Source: Ctena decussata (lineage: Eukaryota > Mollusca > Bivalvia > Lucinida > Lucinidae). From it: a DNA stretch of 64,000 nt. The notes under the pieces are model-generated. The model did not search any database. It worked only from the letters and a program-made list of their open reading frames with translations, and had not been told where the DNA came from. Location of the stretch: NCBI GenBank assembly GCA_963989385.1, contig OZ022500.1:23760460-23824459 (forward strand), written 5' to 3'. A program made the position numbers and the translations under genes. Shown piece after piece: positions 46,301 through 61,300 of the stretch (the first letter of the stretch is position 1; each line of letters starts with the position of its first letter).

Positions 46301-49300
46301 ATTGCGTCTCATACAACCTACAGGAAACAGTAGTTTCTTCCAGAATGAAGTATGTTCTTTTACAAACAGGGACAAAAACTGCACAAATTACAGTGCTCTG
46401 TCTCTGAGGAGTATTCAGTCATTCTGAAGTTAAGGTAATCGGATGACTTGTTGTTTTATGGTTCTTTCACAAATTTTAGTGACATCAAAAGCCAATGGAA
46501 GGGTTCCAATACAAGGCTGTGTACAATGGCACCATGTTTACAGTTTGAAAAAATTTCAGCTACAGCAGGATTCAAACTTAGACTGCTAGCTATGTGACTC
46601 TTGTCAATTTCTTCTTCATACATAGAGTGAAAATCTTCAAACATAGAGTGAAAATAAGTGTTTGACAATTCAGGATGAATGTCCTCCACTGGGACAAAAT
46701 GAAGTGAAATTCTATCTGATTCATTTTTCTATCTGACAGAACCTTTGCAACGCATGGGTTTCACATGATACAAGACATGTTCACATATAGGAAAGCTCAC
46801 ATGACAATGCCATGCTCAACATATTCAAAACTTAACCAAAATACCTTATAGGGATGCTGAGGCAGAGGTCAAAACCAAGAAGGCAATAATTACATCTCAC
46901 CCTGTTGTACTTTTGTACAGGCAAGCAAAAGCTATGGCAAATATTTCCTGGCACCGAGGTTATAAAACTTAAGTACATTCTCAAACTCAAAATAAAGCAC
47001 ATTGATTGGCTGCTTCCGAGCACATGCTCGGAATTTAGCCAATCAGTGTGCTTTATTTTGAGTTTGAAATTATACTCAAGTTTTATAACCTCGAACCCAG
47101 ATTTCATAATAAGTAAGATTGATGGACTTACCCAGGCACAGTCTTCCGTCCCCATTGACATCTCTATGGTTGGTGAAACACTGGCAGGTGTAGCTAGTGG
47201 TGGAGCTGATACACAGGGCGTTGCTATGGCAATCATTACCAGCATCACATCTATCTGTAATACATATCATATTTAACATAAATGTAAATATTTCAATGCC
47301 TACACTACTATAAAAATTCTACTAATTGGGACACCCTCTCCTTTCTCCTCCTCTCTGGGAGACTGCTCGATTTAGACTAATATTAAGGGCTGTTTAACCT
47401 AACTCATTCAGTCACTCAATCCTGAAAAGGGTTTGTCCTGTTTCAATTTCAGACAAGTACCAGTGCTACACATATGAAGTGTATTTGATGCAAATTGTGG
47501 GATAATTACCAATGCACCAGATAACAGGGATAATTAAAGGAAAATTTCCATATTTACACAGGAAATCATATGTTGTGACCCTTCATTAATAAGGGGTCAA
47601 TAAATATGCTTTCCTTGAGAAATAACGAAAATTTATCTCGGGGTCATCCTCTAAACCCACCTTATCTGGAGCTTTTGATTTTCTTTGTTTCAAAAAGCAT
47701 AATGCTGTGAACCTTCATAAGAACCGTCTCAGTGAGATGGATCTCAGTCAACAAAATGTGTTCATGCAAAGCTGTCCAAAATTTTGGGTATAGTAAATTT
47801 GGTACTCCTTAACAAGACTTTGAATTTGAAAATTTTTATCACATATATATATTTTTTTCTAATTTTTACTGATCCTTTTATCATTCAGAAGGTCTGGGCC
47901 CAGTTGTTTAAAGCATCGGTGGCAGTCAAGGATTCATTAAGTCTTCCAGTACATATGCAGTCAAGTGTGTCAATATTTTTGCTGAAAAAAAATGAGTGCA
48001 AAAGCTCCTCACATTTTTTTCAGCAAAAAACATGGCAGCATTTTAACATATTTTAAGTTTGAAAATTTAACGTCTCTTTAACCAACAATATTGTTAGTTT
48101 TGAACAACCGGTCCCAGATCTGGGTCTACACCATTTTCAAGTCTCTTTCATTAAAAACTAGGCATTAATAGGTTATAACCCACACTTACTTATACAACTG
48201 GAGAAGCTTGTAGATCCTGGGCTAGATGTGTAGGGCTTTTCTGATGGACACTGTGTACATGTAAATCGATTGTCACCATCTTGGTACGTCCCCACTGGGC
48301 AAGCAACACATTGGTCCAAATTGGCATCATACTCTTGACCTCTAAGGCAAGGACCTAAAATAAAGTTAAGACATATCACCAACAAGAGGAGGCCTGGATA
48401 AGTCTACTATAGAGTAACGCAAGAAACACATCTCTTATCCCCTATCTAAATACTGACTTTTCTTATCAGCAATTTATTTACATCTAGGGAGACATGTAAG
48501 GTAAATTAATGCCTCTGCAGAGCTCTAGATAAGAGGGAGTATTTGATGATAATTAAGGATAATTTTTTTTATTTCTCAACGAAACCATATGTTGTGACCC
48601 CTCATCTGAACCATCTCATCGAGCCGGTTCAGGTGAGGGGTCAGAACATATGTTTTTATGCGGGATTAACAAAAATTATCCCTAATTATCACCAAATATT
48701 CCCTCTTATCTAGACCTCTGGGGCCCTCTGTCCACTTGCAGCTAGGTACAGTAATGACTTAATTAGATGTGCTGAACTAATGTTGTTATTTTCCCTCAAT
48801 ATATGAGCCGCGACACGAGAAAACCAACAATGTGGTTGTGCGCCCAGTGAAGACTCAGATAAGCCTGGGCAGCCGCTCAGTTTAATCAGACTCTTTGTTA
48901 AGTGCTCAAAGGGTAGCTAAGGGTCTAAGCTACCGACATGACTCTGATCAGACTGGGCGGATGCCCAGGCTGATCTGAGTCTGCGCTGGGCGCACAACCA
49001 CTTTGTTGGTTTTCTCGTGTCGCGGCTCATATCAATTAGTAAAAATCATACTTCTCAATATACAGCAGGGATTCAAAGACTAAATCCTAGACAGTGTGCT
49101 TAGCATGAAGAAACCTTGCATAAATCTGTTTTTACTGGAACTTTGCAAATACCAAAATAGGAAAAATAACGCTATCCCAGCAGGCACATGATGTTGAAAT
49201 GATACCACACTGACGTCGATGTGGCCTAATGACGTCACATCGACATCATTTCAATGTCATTTTGACGTCATGTGCCCACTGGGTAAACTTTAACAATTAT

Positions 49301-52300
49301 GATGGTTTTTATTAGTGCAAAAGCCCCTGTTTTCAAGGGCAGATAACTTTTGCGCTCTCCTGTTTTGTTCAATCTGAGAACAGGTCTGTCTTTTTAGAGT
49401 AGAACCCATTTTGGGATTCTTTATCCAAGGAAGCAAACAGGAAGCCACAAGTAATTCTTCTTTGTAAATCATGGCAGGAAAATATGGCTTGTACCCATAC
49501 TAGAGCTCCAGACAAGAGGGGGCTATTGAGGATAATGCAAAGATTTTGTTTTTTATTTCTCAACAGAAAATACCTTTTGATCCCTCATTAGAACCTTGAT
49601 CCTTAGAACAGTCTTGATAAGACTGTTCTAATGATGCGTCACAAGGAAAATTATACCTAAACAAGGTGATTTCTACAGGGCCTTTGCCAACTTTGTCTGG
49701 CGAGGCCCTAATTATCCCTGTTAACCCTTCTTATCTGGAGCACTGCCATACACCTTCATTATTTTAATAACTTACTGTTACAGAGTGTAAGGCTATCTGC
49801 CCCTGTTGTAGGTGTATATTTAACTGCATATGGACAGTCAATACACTGGAATTTTCCCGGCTGGTCTTGGTATGTCCCACGCTGGCACGGCTGACACTGT
49901 CGGGAGGTTCGGATGTAGAATTGGCCCTTGAAGCATGGAGCTATGAAGGAAAGAAGAAGAAAAATATGACTGGCACTGCATTTTAAAACAGTTAAAGTTC
50001 TAAGAATTGGGACACCTAAGGTAATTACCATAATTGTCCTTAAAGTAGAACAGTTTGGTTTCACAATGCAGTAATGCATCCAAAAGATGCAGATAGAATG
50101 GCAGATAGTGTAGACCCTGATCAGACTATTCTTTAAGAGGATCTGGTCTGTTTGCTCAAGCCTATCTGTTAGAAGACCCTGACAAGTTTGCACAGTTACA
50201 AAGGCTGATTTAAGTGTCTACAATACACACACATGACTTAAGGTTCATTTTCACATCATGTGAAAATGAACCTTAAGTCATGTGTGTGTAATGCTTAGCA
50301 TCAATCACATTTTGAATACATGTCCTAGTTTATCATATGACGTCCCTGTTATTCAGTGGATAACGTCGTGTCATAAAAATCGTATAACCATATGTGTAAT
50401 AACACTTTGAAGCGCACACGTAACATCATTTGCAACGTCCATGTCAACAATATGTTTTCTTATTGGACTAATGTTCATTTTAAAGGCATTAAAATCCCAT
50501 TTTAAAGGGTCATATGATAAACAGAATCTTACACTGGCTGAAGGCTTGTTTCATAAATTTCATATGAAATGACCACTTGTGTAAGATCCTCTATATTTTA
50601 TTAAAGACAAAGTTTTTCCTCCCCAAACCAACCCCAAAAATCTAGATCCATTTAGTAAGACAGATCTAGTTTTTTGGGCTTGTTTTGGAGCGGAAAATTG
50701 TCCTTATAGCAGAATAAGTTCAATTGATTTTTGTATGTGCGGTCATTAATCTCTCACTCCCAGGTTTCATAAGTGAACAAATAGGACAGTACCACTAGTA
50801 CCTCTAAAGACATTCGAAGAGGTACCTGGCACATGTGTGAACATGGTAGATGCAGACCTGGGCATCAACAGAGTCTGGTCAGAGAGTTTTTCTGTCTGTA
50901 AATACTATGTATAAGCCCTGTGGATTTCTCTTAGCTCAAAAAGAAGATTTTAGCAAAACTGCATGAATTCACACAATGGTTTAAGTGTTTGCTGTTCACA
51001 AATATGTGTAGCAACCATTTTGCGTGATCTGTCCCACCTTATAAAATTTGTAGAAGATTTTCCCTTTTTTTTTTCAAAAATATCAGTGTGTCTTATATAT
51101 GTCAGCTATAAATGGTCTTTTTTGTCACAAAACAATCCCAAAAATCTGAATCCATCTTTTAAAGGATGAATCTAGATTTTTGGGATTGTTAAGATGGACC
51201 TAGATTTTGGGACTGTTGTGGAAGGGGGAAAAAAAAAATAAAGCTTAACTGGACAATTATTGTTATGCTATTCACCTTTCTATGGACCCTAAATACAGTC
51301 AGCTCTCAACATCTCGAAGTCAAACTTCAGCCCAAACTACCCATATCTCAAAGTAAATTTTCTGGTATCAGAAAATTTACTTCGAGATATCAGTAGTTTG
51401 AGATAACAGTAGTTGAAATGTAAATAAAAATAGCAAATACATTCTTTGATATAAGAAGATACTTTGAGATATCAGTGTTCGAGATATCGGGAATTGACTG
51501 TATAGGGAAATAGAAGGTCTGTACAGTAATATGCATGTACTTACTGACAGAACATTCAGAATCATCCTTGGCCCCACGCTCTGGAGTAAGCAAACCATCG
51601 GGGCATGGGTCACAATTTTCCCCAGAAAGTCCAGTTCTGTAGGTACCGATAGGACAGTCCTGGCACACATTATTATTGCCTACAAATTGACCAGCTGGAC
51701 AAGTAGCTGTAAATATATAAATATATATACTGTAAAAGCGTTCTATTTTTTGTGTTGTTAAAACTTTGAGTTTCTTATCTCAAAGCTATCATTGCACTCA
51801 TTCAATTATCCAATGATACAACTGGACATGGTTGGTCATTTGATGACCCTCTAAATGGTAGGTCAGAGAATGTTCACTGAGAATTCAAGATGGCTGCCCA
51901 TCAGGTTTTCAATTATTACAGAACTTTAAATGCCTATAATTCTGCTATCTGTGAATAAAAACGTCAAGTTTGGGTGTAGGTTTTCTTAGTTTGAGTGAAA
52001 GTGATGTGCTTTGGTACTAGATTTATTTGAGCTGCAACACGAGAAAACCAACAAAGTGGTTGTGTGCCCAGCACAGACTCAGATCAGCCTGGCCATCCGC
52101 CCAGTCTGATCAGAGCCTTCGCTGTCCACATGGCGGTAGCTTAGACCCTTAGCTACCCTTTGAGGGCTTAGCGAAGTTTTTTATCAGGCTGAACGGATGA
52201 TTGAAGACTCATTTCTAGATCTGAGACTTTGGCTCAGGTAAGCTTATGATAAGATATGAAATCCATACTGTACTTACGTCTACAATCACCAATTGATGTA

Positions 52301-55300
52301 CTCCCAGTATTCAGGGTAGAGTAGTCATTGGGACAATCATTACAGCTTGTCTGCCATTTTTGGTTCAGATAGGTGCCACGTGGACATGGTTCACACTGGT
52401 TCGTGCCGATATTCCTGAATTCTCCAGCAACTGTACAATTTCCTATAGAAAATTGAAATGAAAGAGGTGTCATCAGGACTTGATGGCTATTGACCCATAG
52501 AGGGACTGAGAAATATCATGAAGTCAGTGAAAACTATCATTAAGTGAATGAAGCCAAAACTATGGCCAGATTCACACACAGACGATGACCATGAGTTGCT
52601 TGAAGAACTTGTGGACCAACCTCAATGCAATACTGCAGTTAAATAATAAATATATACTACAAATATATATGGAAGTTCAAAGAAATTACTTAAATTCTTT
52701 TTTCTGCTGCATATGTGACACTAGGGTTACTGTAAAATTTTATGCATTGTGACAGATTGGTATGAGCAAACAGTGCAGACCCAGATCAGACTGCTCCTTT
52801 AGTCTGGTCATGGTCTACACTGTCTGCCATTTCATCTTCATCTTTCAGACACACTACACATGTACTAAATTGCCTGCACATGATTGTTCAATTTTAGAAC
52901 AATTCTATCAATATTTTAGTAGTCCCAACTTTTAGAATGTTAATGGTACCATAATGACCCTAAATATTTGGACCCTGATCAAACAGCTCCTTCAGGACTT
53001 AAGGAGCAGTTTGATCAGGGTCTACAATGTTTGCCATTCACTAAGCATCATTTGGATGCATTAATATGTGTAAAATCCTTTTTCTAAGAATTTTCGGACA
53101 ATAATTTTCCAATTTTCCGTGTGTCCAAAATTTTAGGGTCATTACGTTACTTACTGATATTGCATTCGCTGATGGAAATGGCCCCAGCACTGTCAGTAAT
53201 GAAGTTGACATCACAAAGCTGACAGTATGGCTGTAGTCTGTCAAACTGGTTTCTGTAGTAGCCGATCGGACAAACATCACATGCCTTGTTAACCATATTG
53301 TACTCATAGCCAGAAGTACAATTTCCTGAAATACAGAAGAAATCATTTGTAGTATATGAGCCGCGACACGACAAAACCAACAATGTGGTCGTGCGCACTG
53401 CGCAGACTCAGATCAGTCTAGGCTTCCGCCAAGTTTGACCAGACGCTTCGTTAAGTGCTCAAAGGGTAGCTAAGGGTCTAAGTTACCTTCATGGGGACAG
53501 CGAAGACTCTGATCAGACTGGGCGGATGCCCAGGCTGATCTGAGTCTGCGCTGGCCGCACAACCACTTTGTTGGTTTTCTCGTGTCGCGGCTCATTTGTA
53601 GTATATAAGCATGTTGCATACAAGCATACCGTGTTCATTCTGCAATAAATTTTTTTTGTTTTCCTCACGAGAATGACCCCAAATATTTAAATCAGTTGTT
53701 TGGAGATGTTTTTTCACTTGTAAAAAACATTTCAACCGGCTAGATTTATCTGATAAGAGGAACCTAGATTTAGGGATTGATTTTTGGAAAAAAATAAATA
53801 AATAAAATTCAAGAAAAAATTGTATTTAAATTCCCAAGTTTTGTTAAAATGTAATAGCTGCATCATGAAAGGTGATATGGCCAATCCACAGCCGAATCCA
53901 TCACTGAATTTCTGAAATAATTGTCGATTCAACTGCTTTACTATGAACTTAAAGAATTTCAAAAAGAATACAGTTAAAAAAAAATGCATCTTTTTGAAAA
54001 TTTTATCTTCTTTTTGTACATTTTGGTCTACACCTGTCACTCTTAAAGTGCCAAAAAAAGCAGACAACAAAATTTATGTCTGCAAAATTTAAAAAAAAAA
54101 AGTTTCATCAAGCTATTTCACATTGAGAATTCAAAGACTAGAGGGCAAACAGCATAGATCCAGATGAGGCAGCTCATAATGAGCTGCCTCATCTGGATCT
54201 ATGCTGTTTGAAAAGTCAAAACCAAGTTCTTTCATTTTAGATGCTAGAATTTTTTGTAAATTTTCAATTTTTTATTAATCTGTGGCTCCATCATACTCAC
54301 GGACACAATCACTTGATAGTGCAGCACCAGTCATCAATGTAACCAATCCCGAGGGGCATGGTTTACAGGTCTCCATCCAAATTTCATCCTGGAAAGTGTC
54401 GTAGCCACACTTCTTACAATCCATAACAACACCACTTCTGTCCAGGTAATACCCAACATCACAGGCAGCTAGAAAATAAAACATACCATACAACATCACA
54501 AGCAGCTAGAAAATAAAACATACCATAAAATTTCTAAAAAATTTGGACACCTATTATAATTACCATAATTATTCTAAAAACTGAACAGTTTGGCTTTTAC
54601 AATGCAGAGAGGCATCATGGTCAAGTGGTTAGAGCCACACAGTTATGGTGCAGGAAGTCGCCAGAAGGTCACAAGTTCATATATATGCGCTTGGCCATCC
54701 CACAGGCTGGAAAACTCTCTCTGCCAACCCAGCAGTAAATGGATATCTGTTTTGAATCGGGGAAGGATAAGGCAGCAAAAGGAGAGGGATGGGCTCCACC
54801 TTTCATAAGCTGTGCCCAAGATACAATGTGCCTCTAAACCCCCACTGTCCCTACAGCTAATCTGCTATAGGAAACCTTTAGCTTTTTTTTTTGAATGCTT
54901 CCAAAAAGATGCAGATGGAATGGCAAATGGAGAAGACCCCAAACAGACTGCTTCTGATCTGGGTCTGCACTGTTTGCTCAGAAATGTATGCCCAAATACT
55001 TAAGAATTTTACGGCCATTCCAGATGATGGGAGAATACAAGCATGCACCTGATGATCACTCCATTGTTATTTCTGTTAATGTGTATGCATACATATCAAT
55101 TGTTCTCTACTGTTTTTATGACTGGATACAACTTTTATGACTCATTGTAAGTTCCCTTGAAGACAAGCCCCTTCATAATTGGGTCTACTCTTAAAGGAAA
55201 GCTTTAGGGATATGCAAAAAAGAAATAGCAAAAGGAGGCATAACAGTAACTGGTCACACACTTTGTAATATTTTCATTCCCTATATATATAGACTATATT

Positions 55301-58300
55301 AGGGATGGGTACAGCCAGAATTTTCGTATTGCGATATATTGCAATACCCTCACACTGTATTGCAATACATATCGCAATATATTGTGACATTTGTTTTCTA
55401 CATCTAAAATACACTGGAGGGCTATGCATGAAAGTAGAGTGAGTGAGTGAGTGAGTGAACTCGGGTTTAATGTCCCACCAACAACGAGGTCATATGGAGA
55501 CGGGATCTCGGTTTAAAGTCTCATCCGAAAGACCGGAGAAGTGGGGGATCGAACTTGCAAACCCTGGATTGGTAGTCCATGAAAGTAGATATGAGATAAT
55601 AAAGATGTATTATGTTTATCTTTGGTGTTTTCATTTATCCTTTATAAAGTGTGACTTGAACTGGACAAGAGAAAGACTAGTGGAACTCCTCTAAATAAAC
55701 TGTCTTGCTATGATTTTGGTTAAAGGCTTAGTCTGAAAAAGTAGGGCAATCCTATATCTAGCTTTTTATGCATTTGCCTAAAGGCAGCTGTTTATCAGTA
55801 GGAGAACTAAGGTACCAGGGGCCGTATTCATAAAGCAACTTAAGTCGTTGCTATGCTGTTGCTAAGGGTAAATTTCTATGTTGGAGATTCCCTACAACTA
55901 TGAAATTTGGTCTGGAGGAACAGTCTTACAAAGACTGTTCCTCCAGAGCAAATTTCATAGTTGTAGGGAATCTCCTTTATAGATATTTAGCCTTAGCAAC
56001 AGCATAGCAACGACTTAAGTGGCTTTATGAATACGGCCCCTGAGTTACTAACTGTAAGTAATGTTTATTTTTCTGAATGTTTGACAACTATATCGCATTT
56101 GCGGCACAGTGCAACATTTTCAGTGATGGTATTTGTAGCAGTCATCTTTTGAAGGCCAAAATGCTGCCAGATATCTTACTTCCCTTTCGGATTTTTAACG
56201 ATTACGTATATTCCGCCATTGTTGCCAGCCGGATGTTTATGGTGTTATCGATTCGACATGTATATGCACACTCTGCTTTCACAGCTAGCTCATGCCGTTC
56301 ATTCACTAACGCAATGCGGCTTACGCCGTTCCCAAGAAAACCGCTTGCTTAAAAATTGGTAAAACATTGCAGCCTACGCTGTTACAAAGAAAACGGCTTA
56401 TGTAACCCACGGGGTACTTGATTATAAACGTTTCTGAGCGTGATTCTGTTTACCGGAAAGAACAATGTAAATTTCTTTGAGAACCTCGGCACAACAAAAA
56501 TGGAATGGATTATTTTTGAGACTTTTAACATCCTTAGGAGCTAAAATATCGTCAGCGTATCAATATGGGCGGATCGTATAGCAATACGTATTTTTTTCTG
56601 ACCGTATTGCAATACAGCGATATATCGATATTATTGCGCATCCCTAGACTATATACATTTGGTTTTATGATAAAACAAATAATTTATGCTTGTGTAAAGG
56701 ATGGAAGGACAAACACCTAGTGAAACTACTTTGGCGCATAAATAATATGCAAAATAATAACATCCACAAATGTACAACACCCACAAATTTACAACCCCCA
56801 ACAATAAACTCAGGGCCCCGTTGTTCAAAGCATCATTAGCCTAACAAGCTCATTAAGAGGTCAACTTGTTAAGTGTTTCATGACTTTATTACCAAATACA
56901 CTGATATTTTTTGTTGAAAAATGTATTAAAAAGTTTCTCACATTTTTTCAACAAAAAATAATGGCGTATTTGAGATATTAAGTATGAAATTTTAACAAAA
57001 CGCTAACTAAAGATGTTGTAAGTCTTGAACAACTGGGGTCGTATTTATAAAACAACTTAAGTGGTTGCTGTGCTTTTGCTAAGGCTGAATTTTTATGAAG
57101 GAGATCCTCTACAACTATGAAATATGCTCTGGAGGAACAGTCTTTTTCAGACTGTTCCTCCAGAGCAAATTTCATAGTTGAAGGGAATCTCCAACATAGA
57201 AATTTCGCCTTAGCAACAGCATAGCAACGACTTAAGTTGTTTTATAAATACGGCCCCTGGGCCTTGGTCTGTAAAAATCAGCATAACTTACGCAGAGAGC
57301 AAAGGGCAGGATCATTTGCTCCTGTCGTCTCAGTAGTAAATCCATCTGGACACTCTGTACAGGCCGCTGCTAGGTACTGTGTCTTGTAGTAACCACGTGG
57401 GCACTCTTGACAAATGCCACCAATGTCTTGTTTTCCGGGGGGACACTCCACTGAAAATTGTAGCAGAGCTCTTGTTAAACATATGTTTTAATAATAACTC
57501 CAGCACCTTTTTTCCAACTGCTCCAAAAGCCAGGACAGTTCTAACACTTTAAGTGCTAAAAATTAAAATCATTGAATTTGCAAACAGCAAAGATCCAGAT
57601 TAGGGGGCTCATAATGAGCTGCCTCCTCTGTACCATTCTGTTTGCTCTCTGCTCTTTTAATTTTGAAAATAATATAGGGGAGAGTCGGGTAACTTCGGAC
57701 AGCGGGTAAATTCAGACAGTGACATTGTTTCCTTTATATGTCAGTTGTTTGGAACTAAAACAAAAATAACTGGCCAAACAGTGAAAATCCTATTGAGACG
57801 TCTCATATGGATTTTCTCAGTTTGCAATGGTATGTCCGAATTAACCCCCCTATCCGAAGTTACCCAACCTTACCCTAGCTTGGATGTAATGTTTTTAGAA
57901 CTTTTACAGACATAAATTTTGTCTTCTGTTTTTCAGACATTTAAAAGGCTAATAATAATGGGCCACAATATGAGCTGCAACGTGACAAAACCAACAAAAG
58001 TGGCATGAGCGCCCAGCGAAGACTCAGATGAGTCTGAGCAGCTGCCCAGTCTGATCATAATCTTTGCTGTGCACTTAAAGGGTAGCTATGGATCTAAGCT
58101 AGCTCCATGCACACCTGCCACTTTGTTGACTTTGTAGTGTCGTGGCTCATATAATAAATTATGGTTTAATCTAGACTGGCTCAGCTTTGTAGGAAGGAAG
58201 TGACTGCTTGCCTGGATACCTTAACCGAGATGGTTAACATAGGTAGCACATACTCCTTTATGATGCCGCAGTATCTCATAAGCCCTCCTTTGCTTCCCAA

Positions 58301-61300
58301 AGGGGCCCTAAAAATTGTCACTTTCTGACATACCATAATTGACCTTATTAAAGCCCTGTGTACTCTGTCAAAATGGTGGCAAATACTTGTAGTAAACTTT
58401 CGTTCTTATAAGCGCACATTTCAAAGAGCTATTATACATTAATGGAAACAAAATAAATTGTTAAACATTGAAGAACAAGCTGCTCATAGTTATAGAAGGA
58501 TAGAAAGCTTTGCAAGTGAAAACTGAGAGCAACTATACCATTTTCAGCTGTTGTAAACAAGCAAACAAGGGGATTAACCAGTAAAAAAATGTGCACTTTA
58601 ATTTAACTGCCTCAGATATTGCCATGATGTGCACTTATCGGGGCATGTGTGCTAATCAGGTTAAATACAGTATATCTGCCATATAAAAACCAACAACTGA
58701 CAATATCAGAGACAACGGTCCTCTTTTAGCAAAATTAATGTGAGAGTGGACTTGGATTTAACGTCCCATCAACATATGTCATATAGAGTTGGAGACTCAT
58801 CCTAAAGACTGGTGGAGCCAGGGGTCAATCATGGGACCCCCAATCTGGCAGCCCTGGCACATCACTGTTTGGCCCCTAGCCTTTGAATTCTCAATACCTG
58901 TATCATATACCTTGCATACAACATTTCTTGTAAATTTGCAAACGTAAATTTTGTAAATTTCCACTTACATATGCACAGATCTGCTTTAAAATATTTAAGG
59001 CCTAAATTTTGACGTATTCTTTTATTTTGAATTGAAGGTATTTAAGGGTTAAATAAAGCACTTAAGGTTGTTAACTTACATATGCACAGATCTGCTCTTC
59101 CCGCACCAGGATTTTCTGTCGTCTTGTCAACGCCACAGCCTATACAGTCTGTCTGCCACCACTGATCCTGATAGGTTCCCTTGGGACAGATTTCACAGTT
59201 GTTGTTCGCATCAAGTTTGTAACCTTCTGTGCAGTTACCTGATTTTGAGATGGATGGATGGATTACTTGTAATGTTAAGCCCTTTTTAACATAATTTTGG
59301 TAATATCATGATGATTCAAGAGTGATAATGAAAGGCTGTGTGCAAAGGAACCCTGGCCTCGAGGTTATAAAACTTGAGTATATTCTCAAACTCAAAATAA
59401 AGCACACTGATTGGCTGCTTCTGAGCACATGCTCAGAAGCAGCCAATCAGTGTGCTCTATTTTGAAAAGCATCCTGATTGGCTGCTTCTGAGCATGCTTT
59501 ATTTTGAGTTTGAGATAATTCCCAAGTTTTATAACCTTGAACCCTGTTTAAAGTTGGGAAGAGTCTGCCTCTAGCAGGACTCAAACCCAGGACAGCAAGA
59601 ACAGCAGAACAGCACTAAACCTACTGAACTACCTACCAGGGCTTCTTGGATTAGAGAGACAAAACAAATCAAGCAAGTAGCTGTGCCACATCATGTGACT
59701 TCCAACAATGTGGCAATTTTGTCATGTGATATTCAGATCCTCCTTCTTTCCGCACAGGGTAATCAGACACCTCACTGTTGGCTCTATGGCTTGGGTCATT
59801 TTCATAGATGGCTAATGTGACAAGTGAAGGCTCTGATCAGACTGCACTTCTGTGCAGTCTGATCAGAGCCTTTGCTAGTCATCAATACCACATTGTTGGA
59901 AGTCACATGACATGGGTCAGTTAGTTAAGGAGCACAGATATACACCTCCATGTTATTCTGCCATTTTCACAAAGGGGAATAATTTCCGTGACTTTCTGTT
60001 TGCTCCTAAGGGAGAAGATTTTTTAGTTAAAGTGTTTGATCACAGAGAAGGAAGGCAAAAATGAAAATGACTGAGGTGATTCCTGTATGCAAACATGGTA
60101 CACCCTAATCAGACACCATGTTTTGCTGTATCTGAACTTGCTCTGCACTATTTTCATATGTTATCATATGGAGCTTTCAGTCTTGAAAGGTCAAAATCCA
60201 TCCTTATTTGGACATCTGTAAAACTGAGATAATTTGTGCTCATTCTTCATAAACTCTTTTTTTTTTTATTTCCTTTGAGTGAGCAACAGAAAAATATTCC
60301 AGAATCAACAACCATAATGTGCTCAAGTACTGGGACACCTAAAACCAATTCATTTTCCATTTGGGACAAATGGAAAATGAATGGGTTTAGGTGTCCCAAT
60401 ATTTGAGCACAATAGGGTTTTCCACCATCTCTCGCCCAGTCTCCACCCCCAATAACCACTCTCAATCACCCCCACCCCTGAATGAGAGTTCTCCCTAAGC
60501 TACCTTTTCTCCAATGAAGCACTTACCAATGTTACAAGCAGCCATGCTTTCGGTACCAGTGCCAACTGTTATCTTATCAAGAGGGCATAGTGTACAGTAT
60601 GAAAAGACATCAATGGCATTGTCCTTGTAGTAACCCCTGGGGCAAATATCACATGACCCAGTGCCAGGGTTCTTCTCTCTTCCAGCTGGGCAGAAAGCTG
60701 TAAAAGAAATGGAGGAAATGTGCAAGGAATGTGAAGAACGCATGAAAACCATAAAAAAGCAAGTTCTCTGTTTGCTGCCAAAAGGTGACACTAAATACAC
60801 ATATCAAATTAAAATTCACTTGAATGGATACATCTCCAAGTTTGTTTGTTTTTTTAGCCATTTTTTTCCAAGGGAAACAACTTTTGTGATGTCATGATTG
60901 CAGAGCTCTAGATAAGAGGGAGTATTTGGTTTAAACTTTATTTTTCTTTGTATAACCAACATATGAAACAGTACATTCATATACAAAATATATCACGTTA
61001 TACAAAACGGGATTCAGAAGAAAGTCAGCTGACTTATTCAAGTCTGTATCCGATTTTTATGGTTTTCATGTTTTCTTCTTTTTGTTAATTCTGCATAAAA
61101 ACATTTTTCTTATTTCTCATCGAATCCATATGTTGTGACTCCTCATCTGAACCGTCTCATTGAGACAGTTCAGATGAGGGCCACAACATATATTTTTATG
61201 CAGAATTATTGAAAATTATCCCTTAGGCTAATTATCACCAAATACTCCCTCTTATCTAGAGCTCTGAAAGAGTCCAATAAACTTCACTTACTTTCACACT

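Larger units (their letters stand above)
55300..56646. mobile_element. hAT element (hAT-2) with exact 8-bp target duplication
   Basis: TAGGGATGGGTACA at the left and, read inward, TAGGGATGCGCAATA at the right. GACTATAT flanks it at 55292-55299 and 56647-56654. Subterminal clusters of TATTGCAATA / ATCGCAATAT words lie near both ends, like the ATCGCGAT words of hAT-1. The interior holds a SINE-like piece and a MITE-10 copy; the 91-codon ORF at 56077 shows no BED or transposase motif. Confidence 0.87.

Noticed and set aside
56077..56352. 91-codon ORF inside hAT-2 as a transposase remnant
   Set aside because: No BED, catalytic or dimerisation motif of hAT transposases seen; length is within chance for this composition.
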